DNA of 64,000 nucleotides from Arthrobacter sp. Soil782 (GCF_001428435.1 NZ_LMSO01000001.1:372001-436000), one strand, 5' to 3'; positions 34,984 through 45,474 are shown, counted from the first letter of the stretch. Translations and numbers: made by a program. Notes: generated by a model not told the origin, from the sequence alone.

Positions 34984-35732
34984 TGGACTACTCAAGCAGC
35001 AACCTGCTGGTCCAGATGTTCGAGTGGCTGACGTTCGGGGAGAACTGGAGCGGCCCCGGTGGAATTCCGGTCCGGGTTATCGAACACCTGTGGTACACCG
35101 CGCTCACCATCCTCATTGCCGCTGCTATTGCCGTGCCGGTCGGCCTGATCGTGGGGCACACGGGGAAGGGCCGCATCATCATTGTTTCCGGCGTCGGGAT
35201 CCTGCGCGCCCTCCCCACCCTGGGCGTTCTGATCCTGTTCGTGCTGCTGGCAGGCCTTGGACTGATGCCGCCGATCTGGGCACTCGTGCTCCTCGCCGTC
35301 CCGCCCATCCTCGCGGGCGTCTATGCAGGAATCTCCTCGGTGAACCCTGCAGTCGTGGACGCCGCCCGAAGCATGGGGATGAACGAAGCGCAGGTCTTGT
35401 TCCGGGTGGAGATTCCCAACGGGCTACAGGTGATTCTCGGCGGCTTCCGCGCAGCCGTCCTTCAAGTGGTGGCGACGGCCGCCGTCGTCGCTTTCATCAA
35501 TTTGGGAGGGCTGGGAGTCTTCCTGATCGAAGGCACCCAGCTGCGGGACAACGGGCGCCTCTTCGGCGGTGCCGTGGTGATCGCCGTCGTTGCCATTGCC
35601 GTTGACGGCGTCATGGCACTGCTTCAACGATTTGCTGTCTCGCCGGGCCTGCGGACATCGCGCGCACCGGCGGAATCGTCAAAGACCGGTGGGCAGGAAG
35701 CCCACGTCAGTTCACAAGGAGGAACACCATGA
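34983..35732 (+). CDS. OpuCD-type ABC permease
   Basis: A 249-aa second permease, six helices, with coupling loop AVVDAARSMGMNEAQVLFRVEIP. Related in pattern to the preceding permease. Overlaps the next gene by 4 nt. Membrane component of the same importer. Confidence 0.92.
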   Translation: MDYSSSNLLVQMFEWLTFGENWSGPGGIPVRVIEHLWYTALTILIAAAIAVPVGLIVGHTGKGRIIIVSGVGILRALPTLGVLILFVLLAGLGLMPPIWALVLLAVPPILAGVYAGISSVNPAVVDAARSMGMNEAQVLFRVEIPNGLQVILGGFRAAVLQVVATAAVVAFINLGGLGVFLIEGTQLRDNGRLFGGAVVIAVVAIAVDGVMALLQRFAVSPGLRTSRAPAESSKTGGQEAHVSSQGGTP

Positions 35733-36700
35733 GAACACCATCCACGCGCGGCTTCCGCCGCAGCCTGCTCGGGTTGACCGCAGGGCTAACGGCGGCGCTT
35801 GCCATGACTGCCTGCGGGGTTAATTCAGACCCGCAGGGTGGCACGGAGAGCGAAGGCGCGGAGGGCAGCAGCGGTCCGCTGACCGTCGGCTCCGCGGACT
35901 TCCCCGAGAGCCAGATCATTGCCGAGATCTATGCCGGTGCGCTCAACGCCGCGGGCATCGAGGCTGACACCCAGCTCAACATCGGATCGCGTGAGATCTA
36001 CTACCAGGCGCTCGTCGACGGATCAGTTGACATCATCCCCGACTACAGCGGAAACCTGCTCCTCTTCCTGGATTCGGAAGCGACCGCGGAGTCGGCAGAG
36101 GACATCGTCAGCGCGCTGCCCGAAGCACTGGAAGCTGAGTCGCCCGATGTGAACCTCGGGATCCTGGAACCTTCTGAGGCCGAGAACAAGGACGCCATGG
36201 TGGTCACCTCTGCAACGGCTGAGGAATACGGTCTGACGTCGATCGAGGATATGGCCGAAGTCTGCGACCAGTTGGTGATCGGAGCGCCAAGCACCTTCTC
36301 CGAACGTGCTTACGGCCTGCCCGGCCTGGAAGAGAACTACGGTTGTGTGCCGAAGTCCTTTGAACCAATCAACGACGGCGGCGGTGCAGTGACGCTGGAA
36401 GCACTGCTGAATGACACCATCCAGGTTGCCGACATCTACACCACGACACCGTCGATTGCCGACAATGATCTTGTGGTGCTTGAAGACCCGGCCAACAACT
36501 TCATCGCCCAGCAGGTGCTCCCGCTGGTGAACCTGGACACGGTCGGCGAGGAAGCGCGGGCGGTACTGAATGAAGTCTCCAGCATGCTCACCACGGAGGA
36601 CCTCATCAACCTCAACCGCGAGGTGAGCGGCGACGAAAAGCGCAATCCCGCTGATGCCGCCGCTGACTGGCTCGAGGAAAAGGGTCTGGCCGGCGAGTAA
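35729..36700 (+). CDS. OpuCC-type substrate-binding lipoprotein
   Basis: A 323-aa extracytoplasmic binding protein with a basic N-terminus, hydrophobic helix and lipobox MTAC (Cys about residue 28). The domain (VGSADFPESQIIAEIYAGALN...) is the OpuAC/ProX type that binds quaternary amines such as glycine betaine or choline. A strong AAGGAGG precedes the ATG. It closes a complete four-gene ATPase-permease-permease-binding-protein operon. Confidence 0.94.
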   Translation: MRTPSTRGFRRSLLGLTAGLTAALAMTACGVNSDPQGGTESEGAEGSSGPLTVGSADFPESQIIAEIYAGALNAAGIEADTQLNIGSREIYYQALVDGSVDIIPDYSGNLLLFLDSEATAESAEDIVSALPEALEAESPDVNLGILEPSEAENKDAMVVTSATAEEYGLTSIEDMAEVCDQLVIGAPSTFSERAYGLPGLEENYGCVPKSFEPINDGGGAVTLEALLNDTIQVADIYTTTPSIADNDLVVLEDPANNFIAQQVLPLVNLDTVGEEARAVLNEVSSMLTTEDLINLNREVSGDEKRNPADAAADWLEEKGLAGE

Positions 36701-36778
36701 CGCCGTTCGCCCGGGCATGCCCCAGTCGCATTCATCACAATGCGGTGGGGCAGGCCCGGGCTATGGCATTCTGGGTTG

Positions 36779-37996
36779 ATGGCCGACTTTAAGCAATCCA
36801 ACAAGCTGCATAACGTCCTCTACGACATTCGGGGGCCGCTGCTTGAGCACGCCAAGTACATGGAGGCGGAAGGCCACCGCATCCTCAAGCTGAACATCGG
36901 CAATCCCGCGCCTTTTGGGTTCGAAGCGCCGGACGCGATCCTCGTCGACATGATCCGCCACCTGCCCAATGCGCAGGGCTATAGCGATTCCCGTGGAATT
37001 TTTTCCGCCCGAACGGCAGTGGTTCAGTACTACCAGGGCCGCGGGATCCAGAACATCGACGTGGATGACGTCTATTTGGGCAACGGCGTCAGCGAACTCA
37101 TCACGCTCTCGCTGCAGGCCCTGTTGAATAACGGTGAGGAAGTCCTCGTGCCAACGCCGGACTATCCCCTCTGGACCGCTTCGGTCAGCCTGGCGGGCGG
37201 AACAGCGGTTCACTACCTCTGCGATGAGAGCAACTCCTGGTGGCCGGACGTCGAGGACCTTGAATCGAAGATCACTCCGCAGACCCGGGGGATCGTTCTG
37301 ATCAACCCGAACAATCCCACGGGCGCTGTCTACCCGCGCTCAGTGATCAAGCAGATCGTGGATCTCGCCCGGCGCCATGACCTCATCATCTTTGCCGACG
37401 AGATCTACGAGAAAATCCTGTACGACGACGCCGTGCACGTGAACGCTGCCTCAGTCACCGGCGACGACGTCCTGTGCCTGACCTTCAGCGGCCTCTCCAA
37501 GGCCTACCGCATTGCCGGGTTCCGAAGCGGCTGGATGGCCATCTCCGGGCCCAAGCATCGCGCTGCCGATTACATCGAGGGCATCAACCTGCTCGCTAAC
37601 ATGCGTCTGTGCGCCAACGTGCCCGCCCAGCATGCTATCCAGACGGCGTTGGGGGGATATCAGAGCATCAATGACCTGATCCTTCCGGGCGGCCGTCTCC
37701 GCCAGCAGCGTGACAAGGCGCACGAGTTGCTGAATGCAATCCCCGGCGTTTCCTGCGAACTCGCACAGGGTGCGCTGTATCTGTTCCCGCGGCTTGATCC
37801 CGAGGTCTACCCCATCAAGAGCGACGAGCAATTTGCGCTCGACCTGCTGAAGCAGCAGAAGATCCTGATCTCGCATGGGACCGCGTTCAACTGGATCAAC
37901 CCGGATCATTTCCGTATGGTCACCCTGCCGAGCGTCGAAGACATCGAAGACGCGATCGGTCGTCTGGCGGAGTTCCTGAGTACGTACAAGCCCTGA
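36779..37996 (+). CDS. alaA: PLP-dependent alanine-type aminotransferase
   Basis: 405 aa from the ATG at 36779 (CATTCT box 6 nt upstream; the longer frame to 36740 is unsupported). Class I aminotransferase fold. NIGNPAPFGFEAPD lies near the start. The PLP Lys is in FSGLSKAYRIAGFRSGW (about residue 240). INPNNPTGAVY contacts the cofactor. It resembles AlaA/YfbQ-type glutamate-pyruvate aminotransferases. The exact amino acid is inferred from family resemblance. Confidence 0.9.
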   Translation: MADFKQSNKLHNVLYDIRGPLLEHAKYMEAEGHRILKLNIGNPAPFGFEAPDAILVDMIRHLPNAQGYSDSRGIFSARTAVVQYYQGRGIQNIDVDDVYLGNGVSELITLSLQALLNNGEEVLVPTPDYPLWTASVSLAGGTAVHYLCDESNSWWPDVEDLESKITPQTRGIVLINPNNPTGAVYPRSVIKQIVDLARRHDLIIFADEIYEKILYDDAVHVNAASVTGDDVLCLTFSGLSKAYRIAGFRSGWMAISGPKHRAADYIEGINLLANMRLCANVPAQHAIQTALGGYQSINDLILPGGRLRQQRDKAHELLNAIPGVSCELAQGALYLFPRLDPEVYPIKSDEQFALDLLKQQKILISHGTAFNWINPDHFRMVTLPSVEDIEDAIGRLAEFLSTYKP

Positions 37997-38034
37997 TCCG
38001 TGCCCCCAGGCGGGCGCCTCAACGAGGAGGTTCC

Positions 38035-38889
38035 ATGCACGTAGTACCCGATTTCAGCGTTTCACCCACGCAGGCTCTGCTTGCGGGACCGGATGTGGAT
38101 CTCGCACGGATAGACCCGCACTCAACACCGGGTTTTTACGGCAACAAGCAGGAGGGGAAGGCGCGTCTCGAAGCGGGCAAAAAGGGCTTGTCCGAACTGC
38201 AGGAGAAGCTGTTCGCGGAGAGCCGGTTCGGCAGCTCGATCTCCGTCCTGCTGATTTTGCAGGCCATGGACACCGCGGGCAAGGGCGGCATTGTCCGGCA
38301 TGTGGTGGGGGCAGTGGACCCGCAGGGCGTGGAGCATCATGCCTTCAAGGCACCGACGCCCACTGAGAAGAAGCATGACTTCCTGTGGCGGATCCGGAAG
38401 GAGCTTCCCGGTCCGGGAATGATCGGCGTTTTCGACCGGTCACACTATGAGGATGTCCTGATTCATCGGGTGCGCCAGCTGGCAACGCCGGAGGTGATTG
38501 AGGCGCGGTATGACGAGATCCGGGATTTTGAGGCGGGTTTGGTGGATTCCGGAACGCGCGTCGTAAAAGTGATGCTGCACCTGAGCAAGGAAGAGCAGAA
38601 GGAACGTCTGGCGGAGCGGCTAGAGCGTAAGGACAAACATTGGAAGTACAACCCGGGGGATCTGGACGAGCGGGCGCTCTGGGATGAATACCAGCACGCG
38701 TACCAAATTGCCATCGAACGGACGAGCACTCCGGATGCGCCGTGGTTTGTAGTGCCGGCTGATCGGAAGTGGTATGCCCGGATAGCGGTCCAGCAGTTGC
38801 TGACTGACGTGCTTGCCGGAATGCAGCTCAGTTGGCCGAAAGCGACTTTTGACGTTGCCGCAGAGAAAGCGAAGCTCGCCGCTACCTGA
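38035..38889 (+). CDS. PPK2-family polyphosphate kinase
   Basis: A 284-aa polyphosphate:nucleotide phosphotransferase. Walker A-like MDTAGKGGIVRH (about residues 77-88), Walker B-like FDRSHYEDVL, and the Arg/Lys lid (LERKDKHWKYNPGDLDER). It could use polyphosphate to phosphorylate AMP or ADP; the class cannot be told by eye. Its stop abuts the stop of convergent xseB with no gap. Confidence 0.93.
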   Translation: MHVVPDFSVSPTQALLAGPDVDLARIDPHSTPGFYGNKQEGKARLEAGKKGLSELQEKLFAESRFGSSISVLLILQAMDTAGKGGIVRHVVGAVDPQGVEHHAFKAPTPTEKKHDFLWRIRKELPGPGMIGVFDRSHYEDVLIHRVRQLATPEVIEARYDEIRDFEAGLVDSGTRVVKVMLHLSKEEQKERLAERLERKDKHWKYNPGDLDERALWDEYQHAYQIAIERTSTPDAPWFVVPADRKWYARIAVQQLLTDVLAGMQLSWPKATFDVAAEKAKLAAT

Positions 38890-39144
38890 TCAGCCCTTGG
38901 CTGCGCCCGGTGCATCGGTCTGGTCGCGTGCCGCCGCGAGCCGCTTGCGCGCACCTTCGAGCCACTGTTCGCAATGGTCTGCGAGGGCTTCGCCTCGTTC
39001 CCACAACGCAAGGGATTGTTCCAGGCTCACTCCGCCTGCCTCGAGCTGGCTGACCACTTTCACCAGCTGCTCACGGGCTTCTTCATAGCTCAGCTGGGAA
39101 ACATCGGTTGCTGCTTCTGTCACTTTTGCCGGAGATTCGGTCAT
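38890..39144 (-). CDS. xseB: Exodeoxyribonuclease VII small subunit
   Basis: An 84-aa helical subunit with the family motif SYEEAREQLVKVVSQLEAGG followed by LEQSLALWERGEAL. Its start overlaps the xseA stop by 4 nt. With XseA it degrades single-stranded DNA to oligonucleotides. Confidence 0.96.
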   Translation of the reverse strand: MTESPAKVTEAATDVSQLSYEEAREQLVKVVSQLEAGGVSLEQSLALWERGEALADHCEQWLEGARKRLAAARDQTDAPGAAKG

Positions 39145-40469
39145 TTCTGATCCTCGCTGGTGGGAGATTCGATGGTGGCCTTCTTCGAAGTTTCGGAACG
39201 GGCGCTGATTCGTCCGCCCGCCACCCTGATGGCGAGCAGGGAATCCAATGGTGCCTGATCGGGGGTCCGGACTACGTCGCCCTCCTCGTTCTGCACCACT
39301 GCATAGCCCCGGTCCAGGGTGTTCTGCGGAGAGAGGGACCTCACGTGGGCGCGAAGGTGGGAAACCCGGTCTGCTTCTCGTGCTACTGCACTTTCAATTG
39401 CCATGGTGCTGCGGTCACGCAGCCGTACCAGGTCATCATGGCGGACGCTCACCATTCCGGACGGTTGGGCCAGCACAGGGCGGGAGCGCAGATGTACCAG
39501 CCGCTCAGTCTCGCGGGCCATCAGCTGGTCCACGCAGCGTGAAAGCTGCGCCCGTGCCTGCCGGATGCGCTGCAACTCCTCGCTGACGTCGGGGACGACG
39601 CGCTTTGCCGCATCCGTTGGCGTTGAGGCCCGAAGGTCTGCCACGTCATCCAGGAGCGGATGATCAGCCTCATGGCCGATCGCGCTGACGATCGGCGTGG
39701 TGGCCGCGGAGACCGCCCGGACCAGATCCTCGTTGCTGAAGGCCAGAAGATCCTCCAGCGAGCCGCCGCCGCGGGCAATGATGATGACATCGACCTCCGG
39801 CATATGGTCGAGTTCAAGCAACGCCGAACGAATCTGCGAGACGGCGTTGACGCCCTGCACAGCAACCTCGCGTATCTCAAAATCGACTGCAGGCCAGCGC
39901 AGGCGGGCATTCTTCAGCACGTCTTTCTCCGCATCGGAATCGCGTCCCGTGATGAGACCGATCCGGTGGGGGAGAGCCGGGAGCGCACGTTTCCGATGCG
40001 ACGCGAAAAGTCCTTCGGCCGAAAGAGCCTGGCGCAGCCGCTCTATTCGCGCAAGCAGGTCACCCAGACCGACCGGCCGAATGTCCCACGCCTGCATTGA
40101 CAGGCGCCCTGTCTTCACCCAGAAGTCCGCTTTGAGTCTGGCTACCACCCGGGAGCCACGCTCCAGGGGCATGGTGAGCCGATCCAGAACTGTGCCCCAG
40201 ACCGTGAGCGACAGCGAGATTTCAGCATCAACATCACGGAGGGTGACAAAGCACATGGAACCGCGCTTGTTGAGTTCAATAACCTGCCCTTCAACCCAGG
40301 CGGCGGGGGCGCGCTCGATATGGGCTTTCAGCTTCTCGGAGAGCACATGGAGCGGCCAGGGGTGATCAGCCGAGGTTTCACCCGCCGTCTCGGGAAGGGT
40401 TGTCGGAGCCACAGGCTTGGAAGAGTCAGCTGTGACCACGGTGCCTACCGGCGCGCCGTCGTGGTTCAT
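39141..40469 (-). CDS. xseA: Exodeoxyribonuclease VII large subunit
   Basis: A 442-aa catalytic subunit. N-terminal OB-fold (AAWVEGQVIELNKRG), a central domain with TGRDSDAEKDVLKNARLRWP and the catalytic IIARGGGSLEDLLAFSNE, then a helical region and the DRGYAVVQNEEG end typical of XseA. A poorly conserved N-terminal 35 residues may include a wrong start. First gene of the xseA-xseB unit; divergent from the gene at 40725. Confidence 0.96.
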   Translation of the reverse strand: MNHDGAPVGTVVTADSSKPVAPTTLPETAGETSADHPWPLHVLSEKLKAHIERAPAAWVEGQVIELNKRGSMCFVTLRDVDAEISLSLTVWGTVLDRLTMPLERGSRVVARLKADFWVKTGRLSMQAWDIRPVGLGDLLARIERLRQALSAEGLFASHRKRALPALPHRIGLITGRDSDAEKDVLKNARLRWPAVDFEIREVAVQGVNAVSQIRSALLELDHMPEVDVIIIARGGGSLEDLLAFSNEDLVRAVSAATTPIVSAIGHEADHPLLDDVADLRASTPTDAAKRVVPDVSEELQRIRQARAQLSRCVDQLMARETERLVHLRSRPVLAQPSGMVSVRHDDLVRLRDRSTMAIESAVAREADRVSHLRAHVRSLSPQNTLDRGYAVVQNEEGDVVRTPDQAPLDSLLAIRVAGGRISARSETSKKATIESPTSEDQK

Positions 40470-40724
40470 CTAATACCGCTTCCTTCCAATACAAGACCCG
40501 CCCTATCAACCCGTCCGGCACTCGTCACCTGTCACCTTCGCGTTACACGGAGGGGACGAGCTGGTGCCGTGCCATTGGTTAATGTTTATCAGGTGCTCCT
40601 GACAACGGTTGAACCCTGACCGCAATGTGCAGGAAGAGAGTTTCCGCCCGCCGGTGCCGCCGCAACGACGGCCCCGCAGGCGCAGGCATAATCGTAGGAT
40701 CGTCAATCAAGGGAACGGGAGCTG

Positions 40725-41567
40725 ATGAGAACAGCCGGATCGGCCTTCTTTGTCCTGTTTGCATTGATGCTTGGTGTGGTGGCCCTGCCCAGTGCCTGGC
40801 TCGCTTCCAATGTGGTGGCCGAAGACGGCTTCGTCCAGCTGACCGCGCCTCTTGCTGACGATGCAGAATTCACGGGTACGCTCGCAGGTGCGCTTGCGGA
40901 GGAAGCAACAGCCAGTGTCGAGCTGCCTCCGGGAGTGGCGAATGCGGTGGAGCCGGTGGTGCGGGACGTCGCGCAGGGCATTGCACAGTTGCCCGACTTC
41001 GATCGGGCCTGGCAGGACACCCTGCGGCGCTCACATGGCCTGACTTTCGGAGGGCAGGAGCAATTAGATGGTGACTCCGGTGGTCCCGCGGTGTTCACCC
41101 TCGACGTTGCACCGCTCGTAGGCCTGGTGACTGCCGAACTTGGCGGTCAATTCGGAGTCGATGTACCGGAACCTGAGCGAACTCTGGTAAATATCGGTGG
41201 CACAGACCCGTTTGATCTCGTGGAGAGGGCAGAAACTGCCGCCGACCTGTGGCCGGCACTTGCGATCGCGGCCGGCGTGGGAGCCGTTCTCGCCCTTGTA
41301 CTGGCTCGTCGTCGAAGCACAACGCTCGCTCTCCTCGGACTCGGAATCCTGCTCACTGGTGGGGTGCTGTGGATCGGCTCCGGTTTGGTGCCCGGCCTGG
41401 CGAGCCAGGTTGGGGATGAAAGTGCAGTGGCCGACGTCTTCAAGGCCGCGCTTGCCGAGCGCGCAGCATCCAGCTTCCAGGAATGGTGTCTCGCGGCGTT
41501 GGCAGCGGGGATCCTGCTGCTGGTCGCGGGCGTCGTGGGTCGGCTGCTCAGTGGGTCCCGCCGCTAG
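40725..41567 (+). CDS. Hypothetical membrane protein
   Basis: 280 aa with an N-terminal helix (about residues 4-24, FFVLFALMLGVVALPSAWLA). A large extracytoplasmic region of about 160 residues follows, then two C-terminal helix clusters (about 170-215 and 252-272). ATG at 40725 has GGGAG 7-8 nt upstream. It sits between xseA and ispH. The pattern is seen in actinobacteria but no function is known to me. Confidence 0.8.
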   Translation: MRTAGSAFFVLFALMLGVVALPSAWLASNVVAEDGFVQLTAPLADDAEFTGTLAGALAEEATASVELPPGVANAVEPVVRDVAQGIAQLPDFDRAWQDTLRRSHGLTFGGQEQLDGDSGGPAVFTLDVAPLVGLVTAELGGQFGVDVPEPERTLVNIGGTDPFDLVERAETAADLWPALAIAAGVGAVLALVLARRRSTTLALLGLGILLTGGVLWIGSGLVPGLASQVGDESAVADVFKAALAERAASSFQEWCLAALAAGILLLVAGVVGRLLSGSRR

Positions 41568-41656
41568 CACCGCACCTCCTACTTTTCTGCTCACTGAAGC
41601 GCTCGGCTCTGAGCGGACAGCACGCATGCCCCGCCGGACGGAGATGTGCGGGCCGT

Positions 41657-41662
41657 TAGCAT
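41657..41662 (+). promoter_or_regulatory. -10 box and start-proximal site for ispH
   Basis: TAGCAT ends 6 nt before the ATG at 41669. The six nucleotides are GGAGGT, so the same bases could act as a Shine-Dalgarno on a longer transcript. Confidence 0.5.
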
Positions 41663-41668
41663 GGAGGT

Positions 41669-42754
41669 ATGTCCTCCACAGCTGTATCGGTACCCATGCC
41701 CATGGTGCCCCGGAACCGGCGCTCGCCGGAAGAAGTCCACGCCGCTGCACCGGTCGCTGGCCAACGCAAGGTACTCCTGGCTGCGCCCCGCGGATACTGT
41801 GCGGGCGTTGACCGCGCCGTCATCGCCGTAGAGAAGGCACTGGCACACTACGGGCCGCCGGTGTATGTGCGGAAGCAGATCGTCCATAACCTCCACGTCG
41901 TATCCACCCTGGAGGAGAAGGGCGCCATTTTCGTTGAGGAGAACGACGAGGTTCCGGAAGGAGCGCTCGTGGTGTTTTCTGCACACGGAGTCTCGCCCGC
42001 AGTGATCAGGTCAGCAGAAGAGCGCAATCTCCGGACCATCGACGCCACCTGTCCGTTGGTGACCAAGGTACACCGCGAGGCAGTGCGTTTCGCGCGGGAT
42101 GACTTCGACATCCTTCTGATCGGTCACGATGGCCATGAAGAGGTGGAGGGAACCGCCGGCGAAGCCCCTGAACATATCCAGATCGTTAACGGACCTGAAG
42201 ACGTGGACAGCGTAACGGTGCGCGACCCCAGCAAGGTGATCTGGCTCTCGCAGACCACGCTCAGCGTCGACGAGACCATGGAGACTGTGGCGTTGCTGAA
42301 GAAGCGGATTCCTACGCTGCAGGATCCTCCGAGCGATGACATCTGTTACGCCACGTCGAACCGGCAGGCGGCAATCAAGAAGATTGCGCCGGATGCGGAT
42401 CTCGTCATTGTGGTGGGCTCCGCAAACTCCTCCAACTCCGTGCGGTTGGTCGAGGTAGCGCTTGAGTACGGAGCGAAGGCTTCACACCGCGTTGACTTCG
42501 CCAATGAAGTGGATGAGTCCTGGTTTGAAGGAGTGTCCACGGTCGGAGTCACCTCAGGCGCTTCCGTGCCCGAGAATCTGGTGCAGGACGTCCTGCGGCT
42601 GCTCGCCGATTATGGTTACGCGGACGTCGAAGAAGTGGTTACTGCAGAAGAGGACATCATCTTCTCGCTGCCGAAGGAAATACGGGCAGCGCTGAAGGCC
42701 ATGGGAGATCCCTCGAGCGGGCTCGGCGGCCGGGGACAGCGCCCCGCTTCCTGA
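41669..42754 (+). CDS. ispH: 4-hydroxy-3-methylbut-2-enyl diphosphate reductase
   Basis: Last step of the MEP isoprenoid pathway, giving IPP and DMAPP through a 4Fe-4S cluster. In the 361-aa protein the three cluster cysteines are in [21 protein letters not shown] and [10 protein letters not shown]. The substrate motifs SAHG and VGSANSSNS are present. Convergent with rmuC, 22 nt apart. Confidence 0.97.
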   Translation: MSSTAVSVPMPMVPRNRRSPEEVHAAAPVAGQRKVLLAAPRGYCAGVDRAVIAVEKALAHYGPPVYVRKQIVHNLHVVSTLEEKGAIFVEENDEVPEGALVVFSAHGVSPAVIRSAEERNLRTIDATCPLVTKVHREAVRFARDDFDILLIGHDGHEEVEGTAGEAPEHIQIVNGPEDVDSVTVRDPSKVIWLSQTTLSVDETMETVALLKKRIPTLQDPPSDDICYATSNRQAAIKKIAPDADLVIVVGSANSSNSVRLVEVALEYGAKASHRVDFANEVDESWFEGVSTVGVTSGASVPENLVQDVLRLLADYGYADVEEVVTAEEDIIFSLPKEIRAALKAMGDPSSGLGGRGQRPAS

Positions 42755-42776
42755 CGCCTCTCCAGCAAGCCGTAAG

Positions 42777-44018
42777 TTACGCCGTTCGCTCCGATTCTGT
42801 ATCGATGAGTTCCTGCGCGCTCAACAGCCGGGGTGTGGTCTCCACCGGCTTGGTGGTCAGCTCTGAGGCGCTCGCGTCCGTCTCAAATGCGTTGATCCGG
42901 CGCGCGGTGGGAAGCACCCGGGATTCCAGTGTGCCGACAAACGAGTTGTACTTCTCGACCGAGCTCTTGAGTGAACTTCCCAGGCGGGTAATGTGCGAAC
43001 CCATGGTGCCCAGACGCTCATACAGTTCTCGCGAGAGATCATACAACTCCTTGGCATTCTCCGTGAGGACATCCTGACGCCAGCTGAACGCCACGCCCTT
43101 CAGGATCGCGAGCAGCGTCACGGGGGAGGCCAGCACCACGTTCCGCGCGAAGGCGTAGTCCAGCAACGCCGGGTCCGTTTGGAGTGCGCTCGACAGCACC
43201 GACTCGAGCGGAATAAAGCACACCACCAGATCGGGGGAGTTGTCGGTCCCCTCCCAGTACTTCTTCCGCGCCAGCGCGTCCACATGCGAGCGAACCGCCT
43301 TGACGTGCTGGGTCAGGAGTTCGCTGCGGCGCGATTCCTCCGAACCATTGCGCTCCTGGTCCTCTCCGCCCGGTTGGGACTGGGCTTCGAGGTAAGCATC
43401 CAGCGGGACCTTTGAATCGACGACGATCTGCTTGTTCCCCGGCAGCTGGATGACCATGTCGGGACGGACAAGGTTGGAGGATCCCTCCCGGGACGCGATG
43501 GTGAGGGTGGCCTGCTCGGAGAAATCCACACGGGCGAGCATGCCTGCGGCTTCCACAATCCGCCTCAGCTGCACTTCACCCCAATGCCCGCGCGCGGTGG
43601 TGCTGCGGAGCGCGGAAGCCAGCGAGTGAGTCGTGGACAACAGCTTCGAATCCGATAGCTGTGCCTCCTGCAGCTGCTGCGCGAGCTGACCGAACTGATG
43701 CGCACGTTCCCTTTCCAGGTGACCCACGTGCGCCTGCACTTGTCCGAGCTTGTCCGCCAGCGGTGCAATGGCACGCAGAACCGACTGGTCCTGGCCGGAC
43801 TGTTCGAGAAGCTGCCGGTTCTGTGCGAGCAGGATCCGGTTCTCCGCTTCTGCCGCGGCACGGGCAGACACCGCCGTGCCAAGCCGGGTGCCGGCGTCGT
43901 CCATGTCATTGCGCAGCCCGGCGAGGACCGGGCGCAAGAGCACGACGGCGATACCCGCACCGAAGACCAGCCCCAGCACTGCGGTGAGAACTACGAGAAG
44001 AAGAGTGTTTCCGTCCAT
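42777..44018 (-). CDS. rmuC: DNA recombination protein RmuC
   Basis: 413 aa from the ATG at 44018. The longer frame adds 58 residues that look non-coding, because the family begins with a membrane helix (NTLLLVVLTAVLGLVFGAG). A coiled coil follows (about 30-140). The RmuC domain carries VRPDMVIQLPGNKQIVVDSKVPL and the LAILKGVAFSWRQDVLTENAKE segment. Limits inversions at short repeats in Escherichia coli; nuclease-like by fold. Confidence 0.93.
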   Translation of the reverse strand: MDGNTLLLVVLTAVLGLVFGAGIAVVLLRPVLAGLRNDMDDAGTRLGTAVSARAAAEAENRILLAQNRQLLEQSGQDQSVLRAIAPLADKLGQVQAHVGHLERERAHQFGQLAQQLQEAQLSDSKLLSTTHSLASALRSTTARGHWGEVQLRRIVEAAGMLARVDFSEQATLTIASREGSSNLVRPDMVIQLPGNKQIVVDSKVPLDAYLEAQSQPGGEDQERNGSEESRRSELLTQHVKAVRSHVDALARKKYWEGTDNSPDLVVCFIPLESVLSSALQTDPALLDYAFARNVVLASPVTLLAILKGVAFSWRQDVLTENAKELYDLSRELYERLGTMGSHITRLGSSLKSSVEKYNSFVGTLESRVLPTARRINAFETDASASELTTKPVETTPRLLSAQELIDTESERTA

Positions 44019-44101
44019 TTCTCTACCATGGCAGGTGCCTCCGACAATTCCGGGATAGGTCGGCTCCGCGGGGCTCCGCGCCAATGCCTCGTCCACGACG
44101 G

Positions 44102-44107
44102 TAGACT
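44102..44107 (+). promoter_or_regulatory. -10 box for ychF
   Basis: TAGACT ends 8 nt before the GTG at 44116; the spacer is pyrimidine-rich, so there is no Shine-Dalgarno. Confidence 0.5.
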
Positions 44108-44115
44108 GTTTTCCC

Positions 44116-45201
44116 GTGGCTCTTACTATTGGCATCGTCGGACTGCCCAACGTCGGCAAATCAACCCTCTTCAACGCTCTCACCAGGAACAACGTCCTGG
44201 CCGCGAACTATCCGTTCGCAACGATCGAGCCGAACGTCGGAGTTGTCAGTCTTCCGGACCCGCGCCTGGGAAAGCTGGCCGAACTGTTCAGCTCTCAGCG
44301 CGTGCTGCCCGCAACGGTGTCCTTCGTGGACATTGCCGGCATCGTCAAGGGAGCCTCGGAAGGTGAAGGCCTCGGTAACCAGTTCCTCGCAAACATCCGC
44401 GAAGCTGAAGCCATTGCGCAGGTAGTGCGTGTCTTCGACGACCCGGACGTGGTGCACGTGGACGGCGCAGTGAACCCGGTATCCGACATGGAGACGATCA
44501 ACACCGAACTAATCCTCGCGGATCTTCAGACGCTGGAGAAGGCAATCCCGCGCGTTGAGAAGGAAGTGAAGATCAAGAAGCGCGAGGCTGCGCAGCTGAC
44601 TGCGATGCAGGCCGCGCAGGGTGTCCTCGAACGGGGCGACACCATCTTCTCTTCGGTCGCAAGCGACAAGCTCGAGATGGAGCATCTACGGGAGCTGAGC
44701 CTGCTCACTGCCAAGCCGTTCATCTACGTCTTCAATGCTGATGATTCCGTTCTCGGCAGCGTTGAGCGTCAGAACGAGCTACGCGCCCTGGTCGAACCCG
44801 CTGACTGCATTTTCCTTGACGCCAAGCTCGAAGCCGATCTGGTCGAGCTGGATCCGGAGGAAGCGCGTGAAATGCTGGAGATGAACGGACAGGAAGAGTC
44901 CGGACTGGACCAGCTTGCCCGCGTCGGCTTCCATACCCTCGGGCTGCAGACCTATCTCACGGCCGGTCCGAAGGAAGCGCGTGCCTGGACCATCCGCAAG
45001 GGCGCGACTGCCCCGGAGGCGGCCGGAGTCATTCACTCAGACTTCCAACGCGGATTCATCAAGGCCGAGGTGGTCTCCTTCGATGACCTCGTGGCAGCGG
45101 GTTCCATGGCGGAAGCCAAGTCCCGCGGCAAGGTCCGCATCGAAGGCAAGGAATACGTCATGGTCGACGGCGACGTGGTGGAATTCCGCTTCAACGTGTA
45201 A
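44116..45201 (+). CDS. ychF: Redox-regulated ATPase YchF/OLA1
   Basis: A 361-aa Obg-family P-loop protein. G1 [16 protein letters not shown] (residues 7-22), G3 DIAGIVKGA, and the altered G4 that favours ATP (FNADDS). A helical insertion and the C-terminal TGS domain follow (ending [12 protein letters not shown]). Ribosome-associated and linked to stress response. Its stop is the left border of the decayed region at 45.2-46.6 kb. Confidence 0.96.
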   Translation: MALTIGIVGLPNVGKSTLFNALTRNNVLAANYPFATIEPNVGVVSLPDPRLGKLAELFSSQRVLPATVSFVDIAGIVKGASEGEGLGNQFLANIREAEAIAQVVRVFDDPDVVHVDGAVNPVSDMETINTELILADLQTLEKAIPRVEKEVKIKKREAAQLTAMQAAQGVLERGDTIFSSVASDKLEMEHLRELSLLTAKPFIYVFNADDSVLGSVERQNELRALVEPADCIFLDAKLEADLVELDPEEAREMLEMNGQEESGLDQLARVGFHTLGLQTYLTAGPKEARAWTIRKGATAPEAAGVIHSDFQRGFIKAEVVSFDDLVAAGSMAEAKSRGKVRIEGKEYVMVDGDVVEFRFNV

Positions 45202-45220
45202 TCGCGCTTCGGTCTAACGT

Positions 45221-45415
45221 CTACTTCTCCGCGCGAAGCTCCTCCAGAACCTCAAGCGCTTCATGAGGGGCCGAGTCCTCAGGGGGAGCACGGTGTACGG
45301 CGCACCGCGGGATCTTCTTGGCCTGGCCGAGTGGCAAGCGGGATCCCGGCGATTGAGCAGACCCGTGACGGACTTCAGGTTCGAAGTCGGCCGGCAGTCG
45401 GTCCGTGTGCTCGAG
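45221..45415 (-). pseudogene. Possible 3' gene remnant
   Basis: An open frame of 64 codons on the minus strand that ends in a normal-looking C-terminus (PHEALEVLEELRAEK) but has no usable start. It is closed upstream by a TAA inside the sequence TTATCCACA. It looks like the tail of a lost gene. The family is not recognised, and a chance ORF cannot be excluded. Confidence 0.35.
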
Positions 45416-45474
45416 TTATCCACAAATGGGAGGACGCCAGCCGGCGCAGCGTACTGCCGTCGCAGAATCGTCGT

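Noticed and set aside
45416..45424. TTATCCACA, a perfect consensus DnaA box
   Set aside because: A single box with no cluster, no AT-rich region and no dnaA, dnaN or parA nearby; a 9-mer of this kind can occur by chance, so no origin is called.
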